A stretch of DNA of 64,000 nucleotides from LZORAL124-50-18 sp051208045 (GTDB lineage Bacteria > Pseudomonadota > Gammaproteobacteria > Pseudomonadales > Oleiphilaceae), in contig JBPJFY010000001.1 of the NCBI GenBank assembly GCA_051208045.1, positions 496,001-560,000 of the forward strand, given 5' to 3'. The position numbers were made by a program, and so were the translations under genes. Each line of letters begins with the position of its first letter. Position 1 is the stretch's first letter. Under the pieces are notes generated by a model. The model was given only the letters and a program-made list of their open reading frames with translations, was not told where the DNA came from and did not search any database. Shown in pieces: positions 51,432 through 59,664 of the stretch.

Positions 51432-51887
51432 ATGTCGATCGCATTAGCCATTCATTTGTTAAGTGCCGTCATCTGGGTGGGGGGAATGTTCTTCGCCTAT
51501 GTGTGTTTGAGGCCGGTGGCAGCAAGCCAGCTGGAACCGCCGATGCGCCTGCCGTTGTGGCATCAAGTGTTCGTCCGCTTCTTTCGCTGGGTTTGGGGGG
51601 CGGTGCTCGCCCTGCTCGTAACAGGGCATGCCATGATTGGTTGGTATGGTGGTTTCGGTGCTGTTGGCAAACACGTGCATGTGATGCTGTTACTGGGGTA
51701 CGTAATGTTTGCCCTCTATGCCTTTCTGTACTTCATGCCCTTTCAGCGCATGAGTCGTGCGGTCGGGGCGCAGGACTGGCCTGCTGCCGGTGCTGAGTTA
51801 AATCGAATCCGGCAGATCGTCGCAACGAATCTGGTGCTCGGTCTGGTGGTGGTTGTCATTGCCAGTGGGGGAAAAGGCTGGTTATGA
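51432..51887 (+). CDS. CopD-like membrane protein
   Basis: 151 residues with four membrane helices. IALAIHLLSAVIWVGGMFFAY has the His and Trp-Val-Gly-Gly typical of CopD and related proteins, and a second His lies in GKHVHVMLLLGYVMF. GGGGAG precedes the ATG. Copper or haem association is possible but no metal operon is nearby. Confidence 0.78.
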   Translation: MSIALAIHLLSAVIWVGGMFFAYVCLRPVAASQLEPPMRLPLWHQVFVRFFRWVWGAVLALLVTGHAMIGWYGGFGAVGKHVHVMLLLGYVMFALYAFLYFMPFQRMSRAVGAQDWPAAGAELNRIRQIVATNLVLGLVVVVIASGGKGWL

Positions 51888-51916
51888 CGTCGGGTGATCA
51901 GGAGGCTGAGTGACGT

Positions 51917-52372
51917 ATGCAAGGGTATCGAATCAGTACCGAACTTCATGAGCTGCAATTGGATGTCATTCACGGCTTTATTTCTCAGAGCTACTGGGCC
52001 AGTGGCATCCCGGCGGGTACGCTGGAAAAAGCCATTCAGAATTCGCTGTGTTTTGGCGTCTACCTGGACACCGCTGAGCCGACGGGAAGAGGGGGCGAGC
52101 AGATTGGTTTCGCCAGACTCATTACCGACAAGGCAACGTTTGCTTACCTTGCCGATGTGTTCATTCTGGACGCCCATCGAGGCAAGGGCGTCAGTAAATG
52201 GCTCATGGAACATATTGTTCGACATCCTGACCTGCAGGGCTTACGGCGTATGATGTTGGCTACCCGAGACGCGCATGGACTGTATGCGCAATACGGGTTT
52301 GAGCCCATTTCCAACCCGGAAGTGCTCATGCAGGTCTGGCGGCCGGATATCTATCAATCCCGTCAATCCTGA
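51917..52372 (+). CDS. GNAT-family N-acetyltransferase
   Basis: 151 residues. The acetyl-CoA-binding segment LADVFILDAHRGKGVSKWL holds RGKGVS, the R/Q-x-x-G-x-G/A loop variant, and RDAHGLYAQYGFEPI holds the C-terminal Tyr. Substrate unknown. It is 29 bases after the CopD-like gene and probably co-transcribed. Confidence 0.88.
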   Translation: MQGYRISTELHELQLDVIHGFISQSYWASGIPAGTLEKAIQNSLCFGVYLDTAEPTGRGGEQIGFARLITDKATFAYLADVFILDAHRGKGVSKWLMEHIVRHPDLQGLRRMMLATRDAHGLYAQYGFEPISNPEVLMQVWRPDIYQSRQS

Positions 52373-52400
52373 AGGATCGTTCGTCGGTGGATAGTGACAT

Positions 52401-53165
52401 TTATTGCCAATCTTCCAGTCCGTATTTCTCCAGGAGCGTTTTCAGTTCACCTGACTGTCTGAGCTTGTGTGTGCCCTCCGTAAAGAGTTTTACATAGTTT
52501 TTGGAGCTGGCTTTCGCTGGTGAGCACGCAATGTACATTTCGGTGGGCGTACCCAGGCGTCCTGCAGGAACGATGTCTTGGACCAGCCCCAGTTCTTTTA
52601 GCTTGGCGGACATGACCAATTTAGATTCAACGGTGGCATCGATTCGTCCTGCGATAACTTTCTTAATATTGTTTTCCAATGCATTGTTGGCATTGATTAC
52701 CTGCACCTTAGAGGTTGATTTATTGGCTTCTATGTATGCGTCCAGCGCGTCGTCGTAAGCATAGCCTCCAATAGATCCGATCTTTACGGAATCAAGAGAG
52801 CTGATACCCTTAAATTGCCAGGAGCTCCCTTTCTTTGTGTAAAAAAAGCTTTCGTCGATACCCCAAGGCGTATCGGGATAGATAAAGTCCGGCGCATCTT
52901 CCTTGTAAGCTCCAACCACACAGTCGAACTCGCCCTCGCGCACCTGGGCGACACTGCGCTCCCACGGCATGGTCTTGTAATCGACCTCATGGCCCGAAGT
53001 GGCCGCAATTTTCTGTGCCAGCTCAATCATATAGCCTGGCGCGGAAGAGTTTGGTTCACCGTTGATCGGGAACCAGACATCAGCGCGAATGGAAATCACC
53101 TCTGCCTGACAGGAAACTGTCAGAAAACCCAGTGTCAAAATGCAGTAGCGAATCAGTTTACTCAT
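52401..53165 (-). CDS. orphan family 3 periplasmic solute-binding protein
   Basis: 254 residues from ATG 53165 (GTGGGGG upstream). The signal ends at about SCQA, which could also be a lipobox (TVSCQ). DVWFPINGEPNSSAPGYMIELA and VREGEFDCVVGAYKED are typical of the SBP_bac_3 family. It is the fourth transporter-less member in this window. Convergent with the GNAT gene. Confidence 0.8.
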   Translation of the reverse strand: MSKLIRYCILTLGFLTVSCQAEVISIRADVWFPINGEPNSSAPGYMIELAQKIAATSGHEVDYKTMPWERSVAQVREGEFDCVVGAYKEDAPDFIYPDTPWGIDESFFYTKKGSSWQFKGISSLDSVKIGSIGGYAYDDALDAYIEANKSTSKVQVINANNALENNIKKVIAGRIDATVESKLVMSAKLKELGLVQDIVPAGRLGTPTEMYIACSPAKASSKNYVKLFTEGTHKLRQSGELKTLLEKYGLEDWQ

Positions 53166-53474
53166 TTTTGTTACCCCCACCTTCATGTTTCGGTATTGGT
53201 AAACAAAGTATAGTTTGCGGTAAGTGAAATGTTCAAATAATAATCAATTTTAGGTTTGTATGGACGACATTTACTGGATCTGCTTTTTATCCCCCTGTAA
53301 GCCTTTTCCTACAGACAGCGGGACGGGTATGTCTTAAAATGCGCGTCCCGTTTGCATGGATGCTAAACGCGCGTACATTCGCTTAAAAGAAAGCAGGATT
53401 GCCGATACGGGTGCGACACCTGCCCAGTGGTGTGACTGCCGGAGAGCCGGCACCTTACATTTTTCATTATGGCC
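53166..53474. other. 309-base gap with a compact foldable segment
   Basis: No gene. At 53411-53454 the + strand can form a three-way junction: a closing GGT/ACC, a hairpin ACACC-GGTGT with an 8-base loop, and a hairpin TGCCGG-AGAG-CCGGCA (53437-53452). A second long hairpin, CGGGACG with CGTCCCG, spans about 53319-53351. I do not recognise a riboswitch class. The segment lies just 3' of the GFA stop. Confidence 0.4.
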
Positions 53475-53876
53475 TTATCGTGGTTTATTCTCCGGGTATT
53501 TTGGCCGAGAGCTGGATGGTTGATACCAGGCAGAGGCCGAATCACAATAGATTTCATAATTTATTTCAGGAATATGCCCTTCTGTGACAGTCCCGAGCCG
53601 CAGTCGAATGACGCTTGGCAGGTCGGTGCGCTGGCTGTAGAGTGGGCTTCCGCACTGGCTGCAAAACACGCGCTTCTTATTGGGGCTGGAAAAAAAGCTC
53701 CTTAACCGCTCTTCCCCCTGGGTGATCAAAAATTCTGTGCTTTTGATTGGCGCATTCGTGACGAATGGGGTTCCCTGTGCCCGCTTGCATTGGTGGCAGT
53801 GGCACAGGGCGACCTCCTCAATAGCAGCATTATATTCGTACTTTACCGCCTCACAGAGACAACTTCCTTTAATCAT
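53475..53876 (-). CDS. GFA-family (CENP-V/GFA) zinc protein
   Basis: 133 residues. Zinc-binding cysteines appear as GSCLCEAVKYEY, LCHCHQCKRAQGTPF and FCSQCGSPLYS, the pattern of glutathione-dependent formaldehyde-activating (Gfa-like) proteins. Most members have no proven substrate. A second GFA-family gene lies at 55186, flanking the agmatine deiminase gene on the other side. Confidence 0.88.
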   Translation of the reverse strand: MIKGSCLCEAVKYEYNAAIEEVALCHCHQCKRAQGTPFVTNAPIKSTEFLITQGEERLRSFFSSPNKKRVFCSQCGSPLYSQRTDLPSVIRLRLGTVTEGHIPEINYEIYCDSASAWYQPSSSRPKYPENKPR

Positions 53877-54067
53877 TGCTTCCTCTTCACTGTTCAGGTT
53901 CTTCTACCGTCCTACACGGGCGGGACTGTTGGCATTGCTTGGGGCTTATGTGCTTTGGTGTTTGGTGGATGATACGCTTCCGGTTGGTGAGTGAACAACG
54001 AATTTTCAGACGAACACGGAAATTCGGCCTAAACTCGGTTGAAGTGACAGTGTAAAAAGGGGGCGTC

Positions 54068-55189
54068 ATGATCACCAGAAGAACATTGTTGAAATCACTG
54101 GTATTCGGGGCGGGAGGGCTCGCTTTGAACCGTCAACGGAGCGCATACGCGACGCAATCAGGGGCTGATTTCTGGTACATGCCTGATGAAAGCGCACCCC
54201 ATCAGCGTACCTGGATGGCTTTCGGTGCAAGCGAGAGAATCTGGGGGAAACGGTTGCTGCCAGAGGTTCAGCGCAATCTGGCAGAAATTGCCAACACCAT
54301 TGCGACATTTGAGCCAGTATCGCTGCTGGTCCGGCCGTCTGAGCTGGCGCAGGTTCGCTCATTAGTGCGTGCAAACGTGGACCTGGTCCCTTGCCCGTTG
54401 GATGACCTGTGGATTCGAGATACCGGTCCCGTGTTTGTGATCAATAATCAGGGTGAAAAGGCCGGAGTGGATTTTAATTTTAACGGCTGGGGTGAAAAGC
54501 AGTCCTTTGTGCAGGATCAAAACGTCGCCGGGTTCGTATGCGCGCGAGCAGGAGCGCCACGCCTCGCCACCGGGCTTGTGATGGAAGGGGGGGGTGTCGA
54601 GGTGGATGGCCACGGCACGGCCATTTTGACGGAGAGTTGCGTGCTGAATGACAATCGCAATCCCGGGCTCTCCAAATCAGAGTGTGAGCAGGAACTGAAA
54701 CGGTTGCTGGGGCTTCATCAGATTCTTTGGTTGCCAGGTATTCGGGGAATGGACATCACTGACGGTCACACCGATTTTTACGCCCGGTTTGTGGAACCCG
54801 GTGTGGTAGTGGCGGCCTATGATCCAGACCCGTATTCCTTTGATCATGCGGTTACCAAAGAACACCTGAAGATCCTGCGATCCGCCAAGGGCCGAGACGG
54901 AAAACCGCTTCAGGTGGTTGTGCTGGAAGCCCCTGCCAAAGTCCGGCCCACCTACGCCAACGATGAGTTTGCTGCCGGTTATATCAATTTTTACGTATGC
55001 AATGGCGCGGTGATTGTGCCTGAGTTCGGAGATGCCAACGCGGACGGTAAAGCGTTGTCAGCGCTGCAAAAACTGTTTCCAGGCAGGAAGGTGATCGCGC
55101 TGAATATTGACGGGATTGCCGCAGGAGGTGGGGGGATTCATTGTGCAACCCAGCAAGAGCCTTTAGCTGAAAGAGAGGCATTACGATGA
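54068..55189 (+). CDS. agmatine deiminase-family protein with Tat-like signal
   Basis: 373-residue pentein-fold hydrolase. Catalytic features: DDLWIRDTGPVF, EGGGVEVDGHG, DGHTDFYARF and nucleophile Cys359 in GGGGIHCATQQEP. These match agmatine deiminase, which gives N-carbamoylputrescine and ammonia. Unusually, the N-terminus is ITRRTLLKSLVFGAGGLAL, a twin-arginine signal, so the enzyme is probably periplasmic. The gene overlaps the next GFA-family gene by ATGA. Peptidylarginine deiminase activity is the main alternative. Confidence 0.88.
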   Translation: MITRRTLLKSLVFGAGGLALNRQRSAYATQSGADFWYMPDESAPHQRTWMAFGASERIWGKRLLPEVQRNLAEIANTIATFEPVSLLVRPSELAQVRSLVRANVDLVPCPLDDLWIRDTGPVFVINNQGEKAGVDFNFNGWGEKQSFVQDQNVAGFVCARAGAPRLATGLVMEGGGVEVDGHGTAILTESCVLNDNRNPGLSKSECEQELKRLLGLHQILWLPGIRGMDITDGHTDFYARFVEPGVVVAAYDPDPYSFDHAVTKEHLKILRSAKGRDGKPLQVVVLEAPAKVRPTYANDEFAAGYINFYVCNGAVIVPEFGDANADGKALSALQKLFPGRKVIALNIDGIAAGGGGIHCATQQEPLAEREALR

Positions 55190-55575
55190 CAAATGAAAGA
55201 ATTACCGGCGGCTGCCTGTGCGGACAAATCAGATATTGCCTGACCGCTTCTCCTACCCATTCAACCATGTGTCATTGCGTCGATTGTCGACGGGCGACGG
55301 GGGCACAATCCGTTGCCTGGGTCACGGTTCCGCTGGAACACTTCAAGCTCGTGCAGGGTGCGCCCAAGACGTTCCACTCCTCACCCGGTGTCCATCGAAC
55401 GTTTTGCGAGAACTGCGGCACCTCATTAACCTACCGTCATGAAGAGCACAGCTCGGGCATGGATATCACGACCGGGAGTTTGGATGCGCCGGAGCAGTTT
55501 CCGCCGACCAAAGACATTTTTTGTCGGGATCGGGTGGCGTGGGTGGTGGCGACTACGGGTGATGTGCGGGAGTAG
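55186..55575 (+). CDS. GFA-family (CENP-V/GFA) zinc protein
   Basis: 129 residues with zinc cysteines in GGCLCGQIRY, MCHCVDCRRATG and FCENCGTSLTYR. It is translated with the exported agmatine deiminase through an ATGA overlap. It is distinct from the paralogue at 53475. No substrate can be assigned. Confidence 0.88.
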   Translation: MTNERITGGCLCGQIRYCLTASPTHSTMCHCVDCRRATGAQSVAWVTVPLEHFKLVQGAPKTFHSSPGVHRTFCENCGTSLTYRHEEHSSGMDITTGSLDAPEQFPPTKDIFCRDRVAWVVATTGDVRE

Positions 55576-55678
55576 TTATTTTAAGAAGAGCGGCGTTTAC
55601 AAGCTTGTGAGTCCCCATTTCTGCAACTTCTTAGTTCAGTATGCATACAAATGAATGGTGCTGACATAGGAGCGACTC

Positions 55679-55894
55679 ATGTTTGGTTTAGATGCTATTT
55701 CCGCTTGGATGGTACTCAACTTTGGTGTTCAGGATTTATTTGCAAATTTTTTGATTGTCTTAAGTTCACCGCTTTTGATTTTTGGTTTTGCGGCAATCAT
55801 TGCTGAAGTAAAATTTAAGAGCAATGTTCTCACGTTTTGTTATTGTTCGGAGTTAAAAGTCCGACAGGCTCCTAGGGAAATGCATCTGAACTAA
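55679..55894 (+). CDS. small hydrophobic protein
   Basis: 71 residues preceded by a good AGGAG site. One long hydrophobic stretch (WMVLNFGVQDLFANFLIVL and beyond) suggests a membrane protein. No known family. The AT-rich composition matches the following accessory genes. The last 23 bases overlap the convergent gene. Confidence 0.45.
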   Translation: MFGLDAISAWMVLNFGVQDLFANFLIVLSSPLLIFGFAAIIAEVKFKSNVLTFCYCSELKVRQAPREMHLN

Positions 55895-56267
55895 CTATCC
55901 GTTTGTGCATGAACCAGCCGTCAGCGCCTTTTATTGCTTCTGCAATAATCGTAACATTTGCTTTGGTAAATTTGCATTCGACCTCTAGTTGCCAGCGGAC
56001 TCCTTCATCACTGAGAATATTTTTGGCTCTTGAATAAAACGGAGCACCGCAACGAACTCGCAGTCCTAGGTACTTTTTGAACATGCCATTATCATCAATC
56101 AAAGTGCCTTTGTCGAAATCTTCAAAAATTTGATTCTCTACGATAGACAGCAGCACGTGAGTGGCTTCAGCCTCTATTTCTTCGTCGTAAAAATATACAT
56201 CTTTAACTGAGTAAAAAAGGAAGCTGACGATACCTGCTAATAAAACCAGCACAAAAATTTTTTTCAT
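55872..56267 (-). CDS. hypothetical membrane-anchored protein
   Basis: 131 residues starting MKKIFVLVLLAGIVSFLFYS, a membrane anchor or signal. The remainder is mixed alpha/beta with two cysteines (VRCGAPFY, VECKFTKA). No family recognised. AT-rich codon use differs from the flanking genes, in keeping with an acquired segment. It follows the 356-residue gene by 21 bases on the same strand and may be its partner. Confidence 0.6.
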   Translation of the reverse strand: MKKIFVLVLLAGIVSFLFYSVKDVYFYDEEIEAEATHVLLSIVENQIFEDFDKGTLIDDNGMFKKYLGLRVRCGAPFYSRAKNILSDEGVRWQLEVECKFTKANVTIIAEAIKGADGWFMHKRIVSSDAFP

Positions 56268-56288
56268 ATCTTTTCACCAAATAGCCAA

Positions 56289-57359
56289 TTATTTCAATTT
56301 CTGGCTTTCGTTGTTCGCCGACACTTTTACGTCCGCGCCAACCTGCAGGAGTCCACCCATGGCTTTGGCTCTTGCTTCGATAACAGTTTCACTTCCTTGC
56401 AGTTTGACAGTTAATGAACCTAATTTGTTATCCATGAGTTTTTTGTCAACGATTATTTGGCCATTTTGCCCATCTGTATGATTTCCCTTGACACCTAAAC
56501 CGCGGCCATTGTCGTATTCTAAAGTTGTGCTATCAAACTTGGCTTTATGCTTTTTTAGGGCTACTGACAGACCGTCTTCGCTGGAATTAATTTCAATCCC
56601 GGCGTTGCTTTTTCCCGGGATGTTTATTTCAACCAAGACATCCGTTTTCTCTACACCAACCGAAAACTCCTCGATGGTTTTCTTGGGATTGGCGATTGCT
56701 TCTCCTGCTTGTTGGAGAGTCCCGACTACCTCTCTGTATTGTCGTTGCCCAGGTGAAATTTCTTGCTGTGATGTTGGGGAAGTTTCAGGCGTGCTCGGGT
56801 AGCTTCTGGGTTTTATTTCGCCACGTTCGATCGCATCGCGACGCTTATCATCGAGTTCTTTACCTTTCTGTAGGAGATTCGCTTCCTGTTCCCTTTTTGC
56901 TCTTTGCTCCACACTCTCATGACTGGGTTGGCTGGTGTAGGTCACTTTGCCATCGGCTGCGGTTTTCTTATAGAGACCGTTGCGTACAAATTCGACAATG
57001 GGGTACGTTTTAGTTGAGGGTTGGCCTGCCTGATCGCTGCGTGTTTCTTCTTGCAAGGAATTCAAGGCCTTTTCGGCAGTCTTCCGGAAGCTTGCCAACT
57101 CGAAGAGACTGATCCCTGATTTAAGTAGAAGCGCTTCCGTCTGTGAAAAAATAGTTTGAGCGGTTGAAGGGCTGGGCCCATCAACCAATTCAGGTAGAGA
57201 CAAAATGGATTCAGCTAACCCTTTTGCATCTAAGCCTTTGACTGGATCGTAGTTTTTTTCAATCTTGCTGAGCAACTCTGTAGATGTGGAGTTAGAATGG
57301 GTATTAACGGGCAGCGAAGAGTTTCTGGCGCTTTGGGAGTTCAGAGTAGTATTGTTCAT
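56289..57359 (-). CDS. hypothetical Ser/Asn/Lys-rich protein
   Basis: 356 residues, no family recognised. AAAGGA precedes the ATG. There is no signal peptide. The N-terminal 50 residues are Asn/Ser/Thr-rich, the middle (about 140-215) is charged and Pro-rich and looks disordered, and the C-terminal 130 residues are beta-rich with many Gly and Lys (VEINIPGKSNAGIEI; GSLTVKLQGSETVIEARAK). The layout, disordered N-terminus plus compact C-terminus, would suit a secreted effector or surface protein, but nothing proves it. Confidence 0.6.
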   Translation of the reverse strand: MNNTTLNSQSARNSSLPVNTHSNSTSTELLSKIEKNYDPVKGLDAKGLAESILSLPELVDGPSPSTAQTIFSQTEALLLKSGISLFELASFRKTAEKALNSLQEETRSDQAGQPSTKTYPIVEFVRNGLYKKTAADGKVTYTSQPSHESVEQRAKREQEANLLQKGKELDDKRRDAIERGEIKPRSYPSTPETSPTSQQEISPGQRQYREVVGTLQQAGEAIANPKKTIEEFSVGVEKTDVLVEINIPGKSNAGIEINSSEDGLSVALKKHKAKFDSTTLEYDNGRGLGVKGNHTDGQNGQIIVDKKLMDNKLGSLTVKLQGSETVIEARAKAMGGLLQVGADVKVSANNESQKLK

Positions 57360-57476
57360 GCAGATTCCTTTCTTTCCTATTAATCAGGGTCCGTCCTGAT
57401 GAGTCGATAATGTTACACGAGGCGGGCTTATTTTAACCGCACAGACAATTTTGTCTACTGGGGAAAAACCTAAGTT

Positions 57477-57528
57477 TTGACAAATTTAGTGTATCTGTTG
57501 TGTATCTTATGCTGTATAATTTATGTAT
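57477..57528 (+). promoter_or_regulatory. tacAT promoter region with four TGTAT repeats
   Basis: A TTGACA box (57477-57482) is followed by direct repeats of TGTAT at 57490, 57501, 57513 and 57524, spaced 11, 12 and 11 bases, about one helical turn each. TATAAT lies at 57515-57520 inside the array. The antitoxin ATG is at 57548. The array suits cooperative binding of ribbon-helix-helix dimers. Confidence 0.6.
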
Positions 57529-57547
57529 ATTTGTCAGGAAGAGTTGT

Positions 57548-57808
57548 ATGTCTAAAGTACCAATAAACATGAGAGCAGAAGAAGACCTGAGGAACCTCAT
57601 CGACCAAGCGGCCTCGATAGTAAACAAGGATAGAACCAACTTTATTTTGGATACCATGAGGCGAGAAGCTGAAGATATCATTTTTGATCAACGTATATTC
57701 AAAGTTGATCAACATGTTTTCGAACAATTGGATGCAATGCTTGAATCTCCCATGTCTCAAAATATCAAGTTAACCGCTTTATTAAAGTCAAAATCTCCAT
57801 GGGAGTAA
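57548..57808 (+). CDS. DUF1778/TacA-type antitoxin
   Basis: 86 residues from ATG 57548 (AGGAAG upstream). The N-terminal ribbon-helix-helix (VPINMRAEEDLRNLIDQAA; NKDRTNFILDTMRREAED) matches DUF1778 antitoxins. The C-terminal tail would wrap the toxin. It overlaps the toxin gene by 10 bases, the typical arrangement. It probably represses its own promoter. Confidence 0.9.
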   Translation: MSKVPINMRAEEDLRNLIDQAASIVNKDRTNFILDTMRREAEDIIFDQRIFKVDQHVFEQLDAMLESPMSQNIKLTALLKSKSPWE

Positions 57809-58284
57809 TTGTATCTCCTCCAGCTGCAATCAGTGGGAGCCACCAACTAGAGAAATTCGATTGTGGCCGCGACTCACTTAACGCATGGTTAAAAAAACGC
57901 GCGCTGAAAAATGAATTATTGATGGCTTCCAGAACGTATGTTGTGTGTGAAGATGAGAGAGTGATTGGGTATTATTGTCTTGCAACGGGAAGTATTGATC
58001 ACAAAGAGGTGCCTGGTAGCGTAAAGCGGAATATGCCCTCTCCTATCCCCATTATGGTGCTTGGGAGGCTGGCTGTTGATATGGAGTATCAAGGTATGAA
58101 AATCGGCAAGGGATTGCTTAAAGATGCCGTATCAAAAACGATCTCCATATCACAGCAAGTCGGATTAAAAGGAATGCTGGTACATGCTGCCGATGAAAGT
58201 GCTTACTATTTCTATAAAGCGCATGGGTTTTTGGAGTGCCCAGGTAATCCTATGACTCTAATATTGCCCATTGCTCATATTTGA
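57799..58284 (+). CDS. TacT/AtaT-type GNAT toxin
   Basis: 161 residues. The GNAT core reads MVLGRLAVDMEYQGMKIGKG, and the catalytic-region tyrosine is Tyr139 in ESAYYFYKAHGF. Members acetylate the amino group of charged tRNAs and stop translation. Paired with an upstream DUF1778 antitoxin, it forms a type II toxin-antitoxin module. It lies in the AT-rich accessory segment near tRNA-Phe. Confidence 0.9.
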   Translation: MGVIVSPPAAISGSHQLEKFDCGRDSLNAWLKKRALKNELLMASRTYVVCEDERVIGYYCLATGSIDHKEVPGSVKRNMPSPIPIMVLGRLAVDMEYQGMKIGKGLLKDAVSKTISISQQVGLKGMLVHAADESAYYFYKAHGFLECPGNPMTLILPIAHI

Positions 58285-58957
58285 CAACCTCTAACACCGA
58301 TACGCACGCACCCTTAACCTGGTGCGCTCCGTTCAACCCTAGCTAAAAACAGACTGCGTAGTTTAAAAACACGGCGGAATTTCCCTCAGTCTTAATCCCC
58401 TAGTAGCGAGGCTTCGATTCTGATCGCCCCGGTTTTAGTGCGTGATAGCATTTGCGGTTTTTGACAATGTCGTCGCTGATCATCGGGTGGCACCAATAAG
58501 GCGATCATGAAATGGCTCCATATGGGCGATCACTGGCAGTATGGGGATTTGTTTGAGTCAAACCATTGGACAATAGGTTCGGTCGCAAAAAACTTGCTTC
58601 AACCGAGCAGTATCGTCAGCGCCCGCAAACCTGCACGAGTTCAAGAAAAGGTGTGCTAATGCAACAAGGCTTCCAGCATCATATTCCAGGGCAGTTGTGT
58701 GTCCAGTTGTTCAGGTGTCCACTTCAATTTGTTCTAACACGAGCTAATTTGATGACGTTGTTCTTGCCTACATCATTAAGATACTAAGCACGCGTGTGAG
58801 CGAACCTTAATGGAATTCATCGACAAATCTATCGGCCGGTCTATATGCAGTCGACATGTTTTTTTTGGGGGGCACAGCGTAGAGAAACGGTTTGGTGGAA
58901 AGAGTTAGATTCTGTTAGACACCACTCTTACCAGATAGTGACCAGATGCCAGAAACG
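58285..58957. other. gap with no convincing gene
   Basis: About 670 bases between tacT and the tRNA-Phe terminator. The longest plausible small frame (ATG 58507 to TAA 58659, 50 codons) lacks a ribosome site and matches nothing I know. The stretch looks like decayed accessory DNA; no transposase, integrase or clear direct repeat of the tRNA end was found. Confidence 0.4.
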
Positions 58958-58984
58958 AAAAAGCCCCGCACATCGTGCGAGGCC
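58957..58984 (-). terminator. terminator downstream of tRNA-Phe
   Basis: On the reverse strand GCCTCGCAC pairs with GTGCGGGGC around a 3-base loop (one G-U pair), followed by TTTTT. It lies 11 bases beyond the tRNA 3' end. Confidence 0.85.
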
Positions 58985-58994
58985 TTGAAAATAG

Positions 58995-59070
58995 TGGTGC
59001 CCAGAGGCGGAATCGAACCACCGACACGGGGATTTTCAATCCCCTGCTCTACCGACTGAGCTATCTGGGC
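58995..59070 (-). tRNA. tRNA-Phe (GAA)
   Basis: 76 bases on the reverse strand, starting GCCCAGATAGCTCAG at 59070 and ending in an encoded CCA at 58995. The anticodon stem-loop reads GGGGATTGAAAATCCCC with anticodon GAA, and the T arm contains GGTTCGATTCC. All arms fold canonically. Its 3' end faces the AT-rich accessory segment, so it is a candidate integration site, but no duplicated 3' end is visible. Confidence 0.97.
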
Positions 59071-59216
59071 ATGTTGCTTTATTGCTGCAACGGGGGCGTA
59101 TTTAAAAGGTTTTCGATTTAATAGTCAAGCACCTTTTTGATAAATTCTTCATGTCTTTTTGAAACACTGAAGAGGGTACCCTCAATCGAACAATTAGTGT
59201 TCAGGTTCAGAGCCCT

Positions 59217-59260
59217 CAGTGTTCTAATACTAAGCCCTCAGCGTTCTAATACTAAGCCCT
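59217..59260. repeat. two 22-base tandem repeats after yggX
   Basis: Units at 59217-59238 and 59239-59260 differ at one base (CAGTGTTCTAATACTAAG versus CAGCGTTCTAATACTAAG, each followed by CCCT). The array begins at the yggX stop codon and runs downstream. Not a CRISPR: no spacers. Confidence 0.85.
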
Positions 59261-59529
59261 TAGCTCTCAGGTACATAGCCCTCGGCCTTGTCGTAGTCGG
59301 CATTGGACAGAAATTTTTCCAGTTGCTCCATCAAATATTCCCGTGAACGGGGATCGATCAGACTCAAGTGCTTTTCGTTGATCAGCATGGTTTGTAGCTT
59401 CTGCCACTCGGTCCAGGCTTGTTTGGAAACATGCTCATAGATATCCTGGCCTTTAGCGCCAGGCATCGGGGGGACCGGCAGCCCTTCCATTTCCTTTTGA
59501 TACTTTCGGCAAAACACCGTTCGCGACAT
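59260..59529 (-). CDS. yggX: YggX, iron/Fe-S trafficking protein
   Basis: 89 residues. MSRTVFCRKYQKEMEGL with Cys7 and WTEWQKLQTMLINEKHLSL are diagnostic of the YggX family, which protects Fe-S clusters from oxidants. It usually follows mutY directly; here a receiver-GGDEF gene on the opposite strand lies between them. Confidence 0.95.
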   Translation of the reverse strand: MSRTVFCRKYQKEMEGLPVPPMPGAKGQDIYEHVSKQAWTEWQKLQTMLINEKHLSLIDPRSREYLMEQLEKFLSNADYDKAEGYVPES

Positions 59530-59664
59530 GGCTTTTGTCTCCTGCGAGTTCTCGGAATCGAAGCCGCATCATAGCAAAACGGCAATCTCCTGTCCGGTTT
59601 CTGGACGATTTTCCAGTTTACCGGCTATAGTTAAATCACACAGGCTGAAAAACATGCAAATCAG

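Noticed and set aside
53370..53460. Known riboswitch (cobalamin, guanidine or c-di-GMP)
   Set aside because: Conserved core motifs of those classes are absent and no suitable downstream gene is present.
58300..58995. Integrase attachment site or transposase remnant beside tRNA-Phe
   Set aside because: No copy of the tRNA 3' end and no recognisable integrase or transposase sequence was found.
59217..59260. CRISPR-like array
   Set aside because: Only two adjacent units with no spacers and no cas genes.
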